A DNA stretch of 64,000 nucleotides from Nocardioides daedukensis (GTDB taxonomy: Bacteria; Actinomycetota; Actinomycetes; Propionibacteriales; Nocardioidaceae): contig NZ_JACCAA010000001.1 in assembly GCF_013408415.1 (NCBI RefSeq), positions 2,170,001-2,234,000 of the forward strand. Reading direction: 5' to 3'. The translations under genes were made by a program, and so were the position numbers. The notes beneath the pieces are model-generated. The model searched no databases, was not told where the DNA came from, and saw only the letters and a list, made by a program, of their open reading frames with translations. Below, one piece after another: positions 1-8,267 of the stretch. The stretch's first letter is position 1, and every line of letters starts with the position of its first letter.

Positions 1-2
1 GC

Positions 3-356
3 TCGAACCGCGCCTATCTCGTGCTCCGACGGGCCGAGGGCCCGGTGGGCCTGTTGCTGCGGCAGTCCTCGCCGTCGGATCGGACCGTACGACGCACCAA
101 GCTGTGCCAGGTCTGCGTCACCCAGCACAGTGGTGACGCGGTCTGCCTTGCCGTCGCCCCGAAGACCGGGCCAGCGGGCAAGAAGGGCGACACGACCGGT
201 GTCTACATGTGCCGCGACCTGGCCTGCTCGCTCTATGCGCGAGGCAAGAGGGTGCCGTCGGCGGCGACGATCCGCGAGACCCTGACGCTGGAGGCACGGG
301 TGGAGCGGGTGCGCGAGCAGCTCGACGTGTTCGTGAACCGGGTGCTGGCCGGCTGA
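3..356 (+). CDS. FBP (treble-clef zinc-finger) family protein, 5' end off the window
   Basis: The reading frame is open back to base 3 (SNRAYLV precedes the GTG at 21), so the true start is probably left of the window and only the C-terminal part is present. The visible part has Cys pairs typical of the C-terminal treble-clef zinc finger of the actinobacterial fibronectin-binding (FBP_C) family: LCQVC, then CRDLAC about 32 residues later, followed by a basic stretch and a helical tail. Relatives are often linked to translation factors such as EF-G, but a role here is inference. The next gene starts 33 bp downstream on the same strand. Confidence 0.75.
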   Translation, partial: SNRAYLVLRRAEGPVGLLLRQSSPSDRTVRRTKLCQVCVTQHSGDAVCLAVAPKTGPAGKKGDTTGVYMCRDLACSLYARGKRVPSAATIRETLTLEARVERVREQLDVFVNRVLAG

Positions 357-388
357 CCCGGTGAGGCCCGGCCGCTAGGCTTTCCCGC

Positions 389-1195
389 ATGAGCGACGCG
401 CAGCGATTGACCGGCTGGATCGAGACCTGGTGGGAGTCGATCAACGACTTCACGCTCCTGCTGGAGGACCTCGGTCCCGACGACTGGGCGCTGCCCACCG
501 ACCTGCCCGGATGGACGGTCCACGACGTGGCGGCGCACACCGCGCACCTCGAGGCGGTCCTGGCTGGCGGCCCCGAGGAGACCGTCGAGGTCGGCGACGT
601 CGCGCACGCAACCAGCGTCATGGGCCTCTACACCGAGCAGGGGGTGGCGGCCCGCCGTGACCGCACCCCCGACGAGCTGATCAACGAGATCCGCGAGTCG
701 ACCACCAAGCGTCGCACCGAGCTCCTCGACGACCCGCCGAGCGACGGCTCCGCGAAGCCGGACCGGATCTTCGGCGGCGTCCCGTGGGACTGGAACACCT
801 TGCTGCGCAACCGTCCGCTGGACGTGTGGATGCACGAGCAGGACATCCGCCGTGCCGTCGGCCGGCCGGGGAACCTCGACACCGCCGGCGCCAAGCACAC
901 TGCCGACTACATGCTGGACGCACTTCCGGTGATCGTCGGCAAGCGGGTCGCGCCCGCCACCGGGACCACCGTCGTCGTGGCGGTCGCGGGCAGCGACGAG
1001 CGGGCCGTGGCCATCGGTGAGGACGGCCGGGCGGCACCGGTCGAGGTCCCGTGGAACCCCACGGTGCGGATCAGCATGGGCCGCGAGGCATTCACCGTGA
1101 TGGCCGGCGGACGCCGGGCACCCGAGGGCATCGAGTTCCAGGGCGACGCCACGCTCGGCCAGGCCGTGGTCGACGCGTTCCGGACCACTCCGTGA
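389..1195 (+). CDS. maleylpyruvate isomerase family mycothiol-dependent enzyme
   Basis: This 268-residue protein has the DinB-like four-helix N-terminal domain of the mycothiol-dependent maleylpyruvate isomerase family, recognised from the WTVHDVAAHTAHLE segment near residues 45-58 and WMHEQDIRRAVG near 145-156. These supply the His/Glu/His metal site in this family. A C-terminal SCP2-like domain follows. Enzymes of this fold use the actinobacterial thiol mycothiol as cofactor, and the specific substrate cannot be read from sequence. The stop codon overlaps the GTG start of the following SDR gene (GTGA), implying translational coupling. Confidence 0.8.
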   Translation: MSDAQRLTGWIETWWESINDFTLLLEDLGPDDWALPTDLPGWTVHDVAAHTAHLEAVLAGGPEETVEVGDVAHATSVMGLYTEQGVAARRDRTPDELINEIRESTTKRRTELLDDPPSDGSAKPDRIFGGVPWDWNTLLRNRPLDVWMHEQDIRRAVGRPGNLDTAGAKHTADYMLDALPVIVGKRVAPATGTTVVVAVAGSDERAVAIGEDGRAAPVEVPWNPTVRISMGREAFTVMAGGRRAPEGIEFQGDATLGQAVVDAFRTTP

Positions 1196-2130
1196 GCGCC
1201 GCAGCATGGTCGCTGACTGACCTGGGCGACCAGAGCGGCAAGACCTTCCTGGTCACTGGCGTGACCAGCGGGCTGGGCCAGATCACCGCGACCGAGCTGG
1301 CCCGCAGGGGCGCACGCGTGGTGCTGGCCGCGCGGTCCGTCGACAAGCTCTCCACGCTCACATCCCAGCTGCGCAAGGAGATTCCGTCCGCAGACCTCGA
1401 AGAGCTCGTCGTCGACCTGTCGGATCTCTCCTCGGTTCGCGCCGCAGCGCAAGCCGCCGCAGGGCTCGGGCCCATCGACGTACTGATCAACAACGCTGGG
1501 GTGATGGCCACCCCGCAGCGGACCACGGTCGACGGTCTCGACCTGCAGATGGCCACCAACCACTTCGGACCGTTCCTTCTCACCGGCCTGTTGCTGCCCC
1601 AGCTCGTCGCCTCGGGGGACGGTCGCGTGGTCAGCGTGGCGTCGAGCGCCCACCGCTGGGCACCGTCGGCTCCCCTGCACGAGCCGAAGGTCCCGCTGAA
1701 GAAATATCGCCGTTGGCAGGTCTACGGCCAGTCCAAGCTGGCGAACCTGCTCTTCACCTATGAGCTCGACCGTCGCGCCCGGCAGGCCGGGTTGCCGCTC
1801 ACGGCACTGGCCGCACACCCGGGCTATTCGGCCACGCACCTGCTCGCACACGGCCAGACCCTCAAGGGCTCGGGACCGGTCAGCAGCATCCTCGACGCGG
1901 CGATGAAGTTCGGCGCCCAGCGTCCCGAGATGGGCGCTCTGCCGAGCCTGATGGCAGCGACAGCGGATCTTCCCGGCGGGACGTACGTCGGTCCCAACGG
2001 TCCCGGCGAGTTCCGCGGGTTCCCGCACGTGGTCACCCCGCGCCGGATGGCGTTGGACGAGTCGGCGCAGAAGCGGCTGTGGGAGATCAGCGAGGAGACC
2101 GTCGGCCTGACCTGGCCGGGCGAGGTGTGA
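1192..2130 (+). CDS. SDR family oxidoreductase (retinol dehydrogenase-like)
   Basis: Short-chain dehydrogenase of 312 residues. It has the NAD(P)-binding TGVTSGLG glycine motif near residue 20, NNAG near 100, a Ser in VASSAHRW, and the catalytic YGQSK (Tyr-x3-Lys). The length and the AHPGYSAT segment resemble the retinol dehydrogenase/light-dependent protochlorophyllide reductase-like SDR branch. I chose the GTG at 1192 because it overlaps the upstream stop codon and gives a normal SDR N-terminus; the frame is open further upstream, but that part is antisense-like noise. The substrate is unknown. Confidence 0.85.
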   Translation: MSAAAWSLTDLGDQSGKTFLVTGVTSGLGQITATELARRGARVVLAARSVDKLSTLTSQLRKEIPSADLEELVVDLSDLSSVRAAAQAAAGLGPIDVLINNAGVMATPQRTTVDGLDLQMATNHFGPFLLTGLLLPQLVASGDGRVVSVASSAHRWAPSAPLHEPKVPLKKYRRWQVYGQSKLANLLFTYELDRRARQAGLPLTALAAHPGYSATHLLAHGQTLKGSGPVSSILDAAMKFGAQRPEMGALPSLMAATADLPGGTYVGPNGPGEFRGFPHVVTPRRMALDESAQKRLWEISEETVGLTWPGEV

Positions 2131-2134
2131 CCTG

Positions 2135-2542
2135 ATGAGGATCCGGCGCTTCTTCTCCCGCCCTCAACGAGCCCTGTTGGGTCCGGCGCCTGACTACTAC
2201 GCGTGCTGGATGGAGAGTCTGCGAGACCGGGTCGACACGGTGATAGACACCTATCCGCAGACCGGGCGAATGATGTTCCACGAGTTGGAGGGGAGCTCAT
2301 TGGCTCCCCCCGTGCTCATCACCATCACACCGGAGGCGTTGAACCAGTACGTCGCCAACATGATCCGCAGCGACGGCACGGTTTATGGACGCGCCCCCAA
2401 GAACGAAGCGCCCGAGACGGACACACACCAGGAGGCGCTCACCCTGTTTCGCATCCATCTCGACGAGTTTCTCTTCACCAACGATGGCCCGGGACCCGGG
2501 CCGTGGCGACTGGACCCGGCCCGCTTCATGGTCCCTGCATAG
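2135..2542 (+). CDS. hypothetical protein
   Basis: A 135-residue reading frame I do not recognise. The ATG lies 5 bases after the SDR stop and a GAGG Shine-Dalgarno-like stretch sits about 7 bases upstream, inside the end of the SDR gene. The product begins with a basic segment (MRIRRFFSRPQR), has no clear membrane helix and contains a mixed hydrophobic/acidic middle (LITITPEALNQYVANM). The composition is somewhat less GC-rich than its neighbours. It may be the last gene of the isomerase-SDR transcription unit. Confidence 0.5.
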   Translation: MRIRRFFSRPQRALLGPAPDYYACWMESLRDRVDTVIDTYPQTGRMMFHELEGSSLAPPVLITITPEALNQYVANMIRSDGTVYGRAPKNEAPETDTHQEALTLFRIHLDEFLFTNDGPGPGPWRLDPARFMVPA

Positions 2543-2618
2543 CTCCACCTGCTGCCCGGTGGATCGGATGCAACCGACCACATCCACCACCCTCAGTCAC
2601 CTGGACGAGGTCGGCCGC

Positions 2619-2906
2619 TCAGGGGGCCCGGTAGGCCTCGGAGCGATGCGCGACGCGGACGATGCCGACGACCCGAACCTCGTCGTCGATCTCGTAGATG
2701 ATCCGATAGTCGCCGCGGCGGGCACTCCACAGGCCGGCGAACTCAGCCACGAGTCGCTTGCCGCGGCGTTGTGGGTTGTCCGCCAAAGCGACGAAGGCGA
2801 AGGTCACCAGTGCCTCGGCGATCCGAGGTGGGACCTTGTGGAGGGACCGGACTGCCGCGGAGCTGAGGACCACTCGATAGGGACCGGACGTGCGTGACTC
2901 GCTCAC
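2619..2906 (-). CDS. type II toxin of the RelE/ParE superfamily
   Basis: The 95-residue length and the fold pattern match RelE: an N-terminal YRVVLSSAAVRSLHKVP helix, then RGKRLVAEFAGLWSARRGDYRIIYEIDDE, with the conserved Gly-Leu-Trp-x-Ala/Arg-x2-Asp-Tyr-Arg strand, then VRVVGIVRVAHRSEAY. RelE toxins cleave ribosome-bound mRNA. The conserved Arg residues and His-Arg in the last strand are present, so the gene looks intact. It lies downstream of its Phd-like antitoxin with a 4-base ATGA overlap. Both genes converge on the hypothetical gene to the left. Confidence 0.9.
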   Translation of the reverse strand: MSESRTSGPYRVVLSSAAVRSLHKVPPRIAEALVTFAFVALADNPQRRGKRLVAEFAGLWSARRGDYRIIYEIDDEVRVVGIVRVAHRSEAYRAP

Positions 2907-3181
2907 TCGCGAGGCGCCAGGCCAAGGGCTTCTCGTGCCTGCGACTCGTTGAAGCCCGCGCCCTCGGCCAGCTCACGCCTCGCTTCGGCAATGTCGTCGT
3001 GGATGCCGGGGACGGCCTGCCAGTGGAGGGTCTCCTGAAGTGAGTCCCAGTCTTCGACGGAGATCAACATCGCGGCCGGTCGCCCGCGGCGGGTGATCGT
3101 GATCCGCTCATGCATGGTCACTGCCTCGTCGACCAGCTCGTTGAGCTTGGCCTTGGCCTCGGTGAGCGGGATTGTCGTCAT
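2903..3181 (-). CDS. type II antitoxin, Phd/YefM family
   Basis: This 92-residue protein starts with the Phd/YefM DNA-binding fold (TTIPLTEAKAKLNELVDEAV, then ITRRGRPAAMLISVEDWDSL). It ends with an acidic, helical toxin-binding tail of about 40 residues. In such operons the antitoxin binds its own promoter, usually together with the toxin. It is the first gene of the pair and its stop overlaps the toxin start. The tail is longer than in minimal YefM proteins but normal for actinobacterial members. Confidence 0.9.
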   Translation of the reverse strand: MTTIPLTEAKAKLNELVDEAVTMHERITITRRGRPAAMLISVEDWDSLQETLHWQAVPGIHDDIAEARRELAEGAGFNESQAREALGLAPRE

Positions 3182-3272
3182 GGTGCAATGCTAGCCGACA
3201 GACCCGAAAACAGGTCTGCTGTCGGTTTCAGCTTCGGGGTTGCAACCACGGGAGTCGGGCAGACTTGCCCGT

Positions 3273-4766
3273 GTGAAGCCGAAACTCATCGGGTCCCTCG
3301 CCAGCCTGGTCGCACTCGTCGTGGTCGCGGCCGCGATCGTCTTCGTCCTCAACCTGGTCAGCGACCCCGGGGACGTCGGCTCACCCGTCGGCAAGGCAGC
3401 CACCCCGCGCGAGCCGACCACGAGGAAGCAGGCCGACCCCAACGACACGGCGTACGACCCGGCCCTGAGCACGCCCGTCGAGGACAGCGTCTATCCCGAC
3501 GTCGGTGACCCCGGCGTGGACGCGTTGCACTACGACCTCGACCTGTCCTGGGACCCGGTCAAGCGCGTCCTCACGGGCACCGCTGAGATCGCCTTCCGTT
3601 CCACGAAGGACCAGGCGGCGATCAAGCTCGACTTCGACGATCACCTGCAGGTCACCCAGACCACGCTGGACGGCGACGAGGTCGAGGTCGTCCATCGGGG
3701 CAAGGACCTGACGGTCAAGGCCGCGGTGCAGAAGGACGGACGCCACCTCCTCACGATCACCTACACCGGCACGCCCGAGCCCTGGCCCGCACCGACCGAT
3801 CGCGGCGACTTCTCCACCACCGGTTTCACGATCACCGAGACCGGCGACGTCTGGACGATGCAGGAGCCGCACGGCGCGTTCACCTGGTATCCCGTCAACG
3901 ACCAGCCCGCCGACAAGGCCTTCTATGACTTCACCATCACCACGAACGCGCCGCGCGTCGGTGTGGCCAACGGCCAGCTGGTCGAGCGCACGGAGGTCGA
4001 CGGCAAGTCGATCGCCCAGTGGCACCTGGACAGTGCGGCGTCGTCCTACCTGATCACCATTGCCATCGCCGACTACGAGATGACCGAGGACAAGACGCCC
4101 AGCGGGGTGCCGCTGACCTACTGGACCGAGCCCGGCAACGCCGCACAGGCCGAGGCGATGGCCTATACGCCCGAGGCGATCGAGTTCCTCGAGGGCTATC
4201 TCGGCCCGTTCCCGTTCTCGTCCATGGGCTCGGTCGTCGTCGCCTCGCAGAGCGCGATGGAGACGCAGCAGATGATCACCTACGGCAACACGGCATACAC
4301 GCTGTCCAACGACGTCGTCGTCCACGAGGTCGCGCACCAGTGGTACGGCGACATCGTGTCACCCTCGGACTGGCGCGACGTGTGGATGAACGAGGGAATG
4401 GCGATGTATCTCCAGCTGATCCACGAAGCGGAGGTCACCGGCCGGTCGCTCGACCAGTTGATGGACGCCTATGCCGACCCGGAGGCGAGCGAGCGCAAGG
4501 AGGCCGGCCCTCCCGGTGACTACGACCCGACGAAGTTCGGGCGCAGCAACATCTACTACGGCCCCGCGCTGATGTGGCACGAGCTGCGCAAGCAGCTCGG
4601 CGACGAGAAGTTCTGGGCGATGGTCAAGAAGTGGCCGACCGTGGACCCGATGGGCAACCCGACCCGCAAGGAATACCTCGACTGGGTGGAGAAGGAGACC
4701 GGTGAGGAGCTCAGTGACTTCTTCGACGGCTGGCTCAACTCACCGACCACACCCAAGCGTTCCTGA
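3273..4766 (+). CDS. M1 family zinc aminopeptidase, membrane-anchored
   Basis: This 497-residue protein starts at a GTG chosen because it gives a short cytosolic KPK segment followed at once by one hydrophobic helix (about residues 5-30), i.e. an uncleaved anchor or signal. The N-terminal beta domain is followed by a SAMET segment in place of the usual GAMEN substrate loop (about 328-332). The zinc site is HEVAH (351-355) with the second Glu in NEGMAMY at about 374, the exact 18-residue spacing of M1 enzymes. The long C-terminal helical domain of larger M1 peptidases is absent, as in other short actinobacterial members. The likely role is extracytoplasmic peptide trimming. Confidence 0.88.
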   Translation: MKPKLIGSLASLVALVVVAAAIVFVLNLVSDPGDVGSPVGKAATPREPTTRKQADPNDTAYDPALSTPVEDSVYPDVGDPGVDALHYDLDLSWDPVKRVLTGTAEIAFRSTKDQAAIKLDFDDHLQVTQTTLDGDEVEVVHRGKDLTVKAAVQKDGRHLLTITYTGTPEPWPAPTDRGDFSTTGFTITETGDVWTMQEPHGAFTWYPVNDQPADKAFYDFTITTNAPRVGVANGQLVERTEVDGKSIAQWHLDSAASSYLITIAIADYEMTEDKTPSGVPLTYWTEPGNAAQAEAMAYTPEAIEFLEGYLGPFPFSSMGSVVVASQSAMETQQMITYGNTAYTLSNDVVVHEVAHQWYGDIVSPSDWRDVWMNEGMAMYLQLIHEAEVTGRSLDQLMDAYADPEASERKEAGPPGDYDPTKFGRSNIYYGPALMWHELRKQLGDEKFWAMVKKWPTVDPMGNPTRKEYLDWVEKETGEELSDFFDGWLNSPTTPKRS

Positions 4767-4826
4767 TCTCTTCCACGAGGAACGCTGGGTCGAGGTGGCC
4801 ACGCCGCGGTGGATTAGCCTTCGAGC

Positions 4827-6305
4827 GTGAGCACCGAACGCCTGACCGCGCACCAGCTGATCGATCTCGTCCTCGACACCGACTCCTGGACCTCGTGGGA
4901 CGCCCCGCCTGCCCGGGCCGGGATCAGCGGTGACTATGCCGAGCAGCTGGTGCGCGCCGAGGAGAAGTCCGGCGTCGACGAGTCGGTGATCACCGGCGAG
5001 GGTCTGATCCGCGGACGACGGGTCGGCGTGCTCGTCGGGGAGTTCACCTTCCTGGCCGGCTCGATCGGCCGCGACGCTGCCGACCGCCTGGTCGCCGGCA
5101 TCGAGCGGGCCACGGCCGCCGGCCTGCCGCTGCTCGCCGCGCCGATCAGTGGCGGCACCCGGATGCAGGAGGGCACACCGGCCTTCGTGCAGATGGTGCG
5201 GATCAGTGCGGCCGTGGCGCAGCACAAGGCGGCGGGCCTGCCCTACCTGGTCTATCTGCGCAACCCCACCACCGGCGGCGTGATGGCCTCGTGGGGGTCG
5301 CTCGGCCATGTCACCGTTGCCGAGCCCGGCGCACTGACCGGGTTCCTGGGGCCGCGCGTCTATGAGGCGCTCTACGGCAAGCCGTTCCCCGAGGGCGTGC
5401 AGACCGCGGAGAACCTCTATCTCCACGGCATCATCGACGCCGTGCTGCCGCCGGACGCACTGGCCGACATCGTCGACCGGGCCCTGGCCATCCTGCTCGC
5501 GCCGCGGGCCGGGATCGCCTCCGTCGCCGCGCCACCGACCGACGAGATCCCCGACGTCGACACCTGGGATGCGGTGACCCGTTCCCGCCGACCGGACCGT
5601 CCCGGCGTACGCCGTCTGCTCAAGTTCGCCGCCACCGACGTGGTCCCCCTCAACGGCACCGGCCAGGGAGAGGCCGACCCGGGCCTGCTGATCGCACTGG
5701 CTCGGTTCGGTGACGCCCCGTGCGTCTTCCTCGGCCAGGACCGCCGCGGGCAGACCACCGACCACCCGATGGGCCCCGAGGCGCTGCGCGAGGCCCGCCG
5801 CGGGATGCGCCTGGCCGTCGAGCTCGGCCTGCCGCTGGTGACCGTGATCGACACCCAGGGCGCGGCCCTGTCCAAGGAGGCCGAGGAGGGCGGGCTGGCC
5901 GGCGAGATCGCACGTTGCCTGGCCGACCTGGTCACCCTCGAGGCGCCGACGTTGTGCCTGATGCTCGGCGAGGGCAACGGCGGTGGGGCGCTGGCGTTCC
6001 TGCCTGCCGACACCGTGATCGCGGCCCAGCACGCCTGGCTCTCCCCGCTGCCCCCCGAGGGTGCGAGCGCGATCGTGCACCGCGACCTCGACCACGCCCC
6101 CGAGATGGCCAGGTCCCAGCAGGTGCGGGCGATCGAGATGCACTCCCGCGGGATCGTGGACCGGATCGTGGCCGAGAAGCCGGACGCCGCCGACGAGCCG
6201 GAGGAGTTCTGCCGACGGGTCGGCGCGGTGCTGGAGTTCGAGCTGGCCGAGCTGTTGGCAGCCGGCCCCGGGTCGGTGGAGGCCCGCAGCGCGCGCTACC
6301 TGTGA
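4827..6305 (+). CDS. acetyl/propionyl-CoA carboxylase carboxyltransferase, fused beta-alpha halves
   Basis: A 492-residue carboxyltransferase starting at GTG. The first half (to about residue 250) carries the beta-type fold: ISGGTRMQEGT, a crotonase-like glycine-rich turn at TGGVMASWGSLGHV and GFLGPRVYEAL. The second half carries the alpha-type fold with GQDRRGQTTDHPMGPEALREARRGM and GEGNGGGALAFLPADTVI. These domains transfer carboxyl from biotin to an acyl-CoA. No biotin carrier or biotin carboxylase gene is adjacent, so the partners must lie elsewhere. Acyl-CoA preference cannot be assigned. Confidence 0.82.
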   Translation: MSTERLTAHQLIDLVLDTDSWTSWDAPPARAGISGDYAEQLVRAEEKSGVDESVITGEGLIRGRRVGVLVGEFTFLAGSIGRDAADRLVAGIERATAAGLPLLAAPISGGTRMQEGTPAFVQMVRISAAVAQHKAAGLPYLVYLRNPTTGGVMASWGSLGHVTVAEPGALTGFLGPRVYEALYGKPFPEGVQTAENLYLHGIIDAVLPPDALADIVDRALAILLAPRAGIASVAAPPTDEIPDVDTWDAVTRSRRPDRPGVRRLLKFAATDVVPLNGTGQGEADPGLLIALARFGDAPCVFLGQDRRGQTTDHPMGPEALREARRGMRLAVELGLPLVTVIDTQGAALSKEAEEGGLAGEIARCLADLVTLEAPTLCLMLGEGNGGGALAFLPADTVIAAQHAWLSPLPPEGASAIVHRDLDHAPEMARSQQVRAIEMHSRGIVDRIVAEKPDAADEPEEFCRRVGAVLEFELAELLAAGPGSVEARSARYL

Positions 6306-6369
6306 CCCGGGCTGTGCGAGGCGTGGAACGGTTCGGCTCACGCCTGCCCGGAGCCGCTAGGTTCGGCGC

Positions 6370-7245
6370 ATGAAGACCTACACCGTCACCGGCGCAGCCT
6401 CCGGCATCGGCGCAGCCACCACCGCACTGCTGCGCGAGCAGGGCCACCGAGTGATCACCATCGACCGACGCGACGCCGACGTCGTCGCGGACCTCTCGAC
6501 CGCAGCCGGTCGCGCCGACGCCGTGGCCGCAGTACGCGAACAGACCGACGAGCTGCACGGCGTCGTCGCCTGCGCTGGCCTGGCCGGCATCAGCGGCAGC
6601 GACTCCCAGCTCCTGGTCTCGGTCAACTACTTCGGTGCCGTCGAGGTGGTCGCCGGTCTGCGCGACCTGATGGCGGCCACCGAGGGGGGCGCCGCGGTCG
6701 TCTTCCTCTCCTCCAACTCGACCACCTGCCAGCCCGGTTGGTCGGCGCCGTTGGCCAAGGCCTGCCTCAAGGGCGACGAGCAGGCTGCCCGCGCGCTCGC
6801 CGCGAAGGTGCCCGCCGTGATGGCCTATCCCGCGACCAAGGCAGCCGTTGCCTGGTGGGCGCGTCGCGAGGGAGTACGTCGTGACTGGGCCGGGTCGGGC
6901 ATCCGCATCAACGCCATCGCACCGGGTCTGATCGCCACCCCGATGACCGACGAGGTCCGCGGCGACCCGGTCTTCGGCAAGTTCGCCGACACCTATCCGA
7001 CCGCCCTGCGCCGGCCCGGACGCCCCGACGAGGTCGCCTCGCTGATCGCCTTCCTGCTCTCGGACGCTGCCTCCCTGATCGTCGGCGCGGTGGTCACCAT
7101 CGACGGCGGCACCGACGCGATCAAGAACCCCCGGCGACCGCGTGGCCTGGCCACCGGCCGGGTGGCGAGCAAGGTCGCAGGTGTCGCGCTGGGCTCGGTG
7201 GCGACGGCTTACTCAAAGTTCGGCAAGCGCACGCCGGCCAGCTGA
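6370..7245 (+). CDS. SDR family oxidoreductase (3-alpha-hydroxysteroid dehydrogenase-like)
   Basis: A 291-residue short-chain dehydrogenase with TGAASGIG near residue 7, a CAGLAG turn in place of NNAG, SSNS for the catalytic serine region, YPATK for Tyr-x3-Lys and the IAPGLIATPM segment. The insertion between the Ser and Tyr motifs and the short N-terminal part resemble 3-alpha-hydroxysteroid/carbonyl reductase-like SDRs. The C-terminal 35 residues are basic and unlike the core. It is transcribed alone and converges with the DUF2804 gene 10 bp downstream. Confidence 0.82.
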   Translation: MKTYTVTGAASGIGAATTALLREQGHRVITIDRRDADVVADLSTAAGRADAVAAVREQTDELHGVVACAGLAGISGSDSQLLVSVNYFGAVEVVAGLRDLMAATEGGAAVVFLSSNSTTCQPGWSAPLAKACLKGDEQAARALAAKVPAVMAYPATKAAVAWWARREGVRRDWAGSGIRINAIAPGLIATPMTDEVRGDPVFGKFADTYPTALRRPGRPDEVASLIAFLLSDAASLIVGAVVTIDGGTDAIKNPRRPRGLATGRVASKVAGVALGSVATAYSKFGKRTPAS

Positions 7246-7255
7246 ACCGGCTCGC

Positions 7256-8254
7256 TCACCAGCGGTTGCGGGCTTCCTCGGCCCAGCCGACGAGCCCGTC
7301 GAGATCGACTCGCTCGCCCTCGTCGGTGCTCGCCCAGCCGGAGAAGTGGCCGAAGCACTGGTGGGTCTCGCCGGCGAGCACCAGCAGGTTGGTGGTCGCG
7401 ACGCGCTCGTGGAACGGCGTGAACTCGACCTGCACCCGCTCACCGTCGATCCGCCACGGCTTCAGCCATTCGCTGCGGTCGTAGGTCCAGCGCAGGTCCT
7501 CGTGGATCTTGTGCAGCCAGCCGTCGACGAAGAGGCCGTTCTCGCTCTGCCCGGTCCGATCGGTCCACTTGCCACCGAGGTTGATCGCCAGGTCGCCGCC
7601 GGGTCGGCTGCCCGCGGCCCAGTTCCAGGTCATCGAGTAGGGCCACTTCCCGCGGCCGTGGTCGAGCACCGCGAACGAGTCCGCACTGCTCACCGGGTGC
7701 TCGACTCCCTCGATCGTGAGCGTCCCGTCAACGGGGCGCCCGACGTCCTTGAGGGTGTACTGGAAGCGGCGTTCACTCCACGGCACCAGCACCCCGAGCG
7801 CGTCATTGCCCGCCCCGATCCGCAGGTCGAGCGCGACGTCCTCGGCCTGCGCGGTCAGCCGGACCGATCCGTCGCCGGGTTGCGCGATCCGGATCTCGAA
7901 GTCCTTGCCGCGGGCGTACGCCGTACCGACACCGCTCGTGGGCGGCAGCACGGTTCCGCGCGCCAACGGCACGACCGCCTCCGGACTCAGCTCACGACCG
8001 GTCGCCCGGTCGAGAACGTAAAGGCTGTGCACCCCGGCATAGTCCAGCGACGACACGACGACCCCGACGATGTGGGTGGGGGTGACGATCCCCCAGTATT
8101 CCCAGCGCTTGTTCCGGCCCCAGCCACGCAGGTTGGCGGTGTGCAGGGGCGTGCGGGACCAACCGATCGCCTCGGGGTTGAGCCGGCCGTGGGGCAGGCA
8201 GAGGTCGGCGGGTTCGGTGAGCTCGCGGGGCATGGGCAGATTGTGCCCGACCAT
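7256..8254 (-). CDS. DUF2804 domain-containing protein
   Basis: The product is 332 residues and matches the DUF2804 family: LCLPHGRLNPEAIGWSRTPLHTANLRG at the start, an AYARGKDFEI segment, a WPYSMTWNWAAGSRPGGDLAINLGGKWTDRTG-type core and a beta-rich remainder. The biochemical role of this family is not established; the fold resembles lipocalin-like or glycosidase-like beta proteins. I chose the ATG at 8254, 13 bases after the E2 stop, as the natural start of the homologous region; an internal ATG at 8233 is possible. It is the last gene behind the 2-oxoacid dehydrogenase genes. Confidence 0.78.
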   Translation of the reverse strand: MVGHNLPMPRELTEPADLCLPHGRLNPEAIGWSRTPLHTANLRGWGRNKRWEYWGIVTPTHIVGVVVSSLDYAGVHSLYVLDRATGRELSPEAVVPLARGTVLPPTSGVGTAYARGKDFEIRIAQPGDGSVRLTAQAEDVALDLRIGAGNDALGVLVPWSERRFQYTLKDVGRPVDGTLTIEGVEHPVSSADSFAVLDHGRGKWPYSMTWNWAAGSRPGGDLAINLGGKWTDRTGQSENGLFVDGWLHKIHEDLRWTYDRSEWLKPWRIDGERVQVEFTPFHERVATTNLLVLAGETHQCFGHFSGWASTDEGERVDLDGLVGWAEEARNRW

Positions 8255-8267
8255 GCCCCGCGACTGC

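Noticed and set aside
4740-6341. 533-codon minus-strand frame opposite the carboxyltransferase
   Set aside because: It has no domain signature and biased low-complexity composition; the plus-strand carboxyltransferase is unambiguous.
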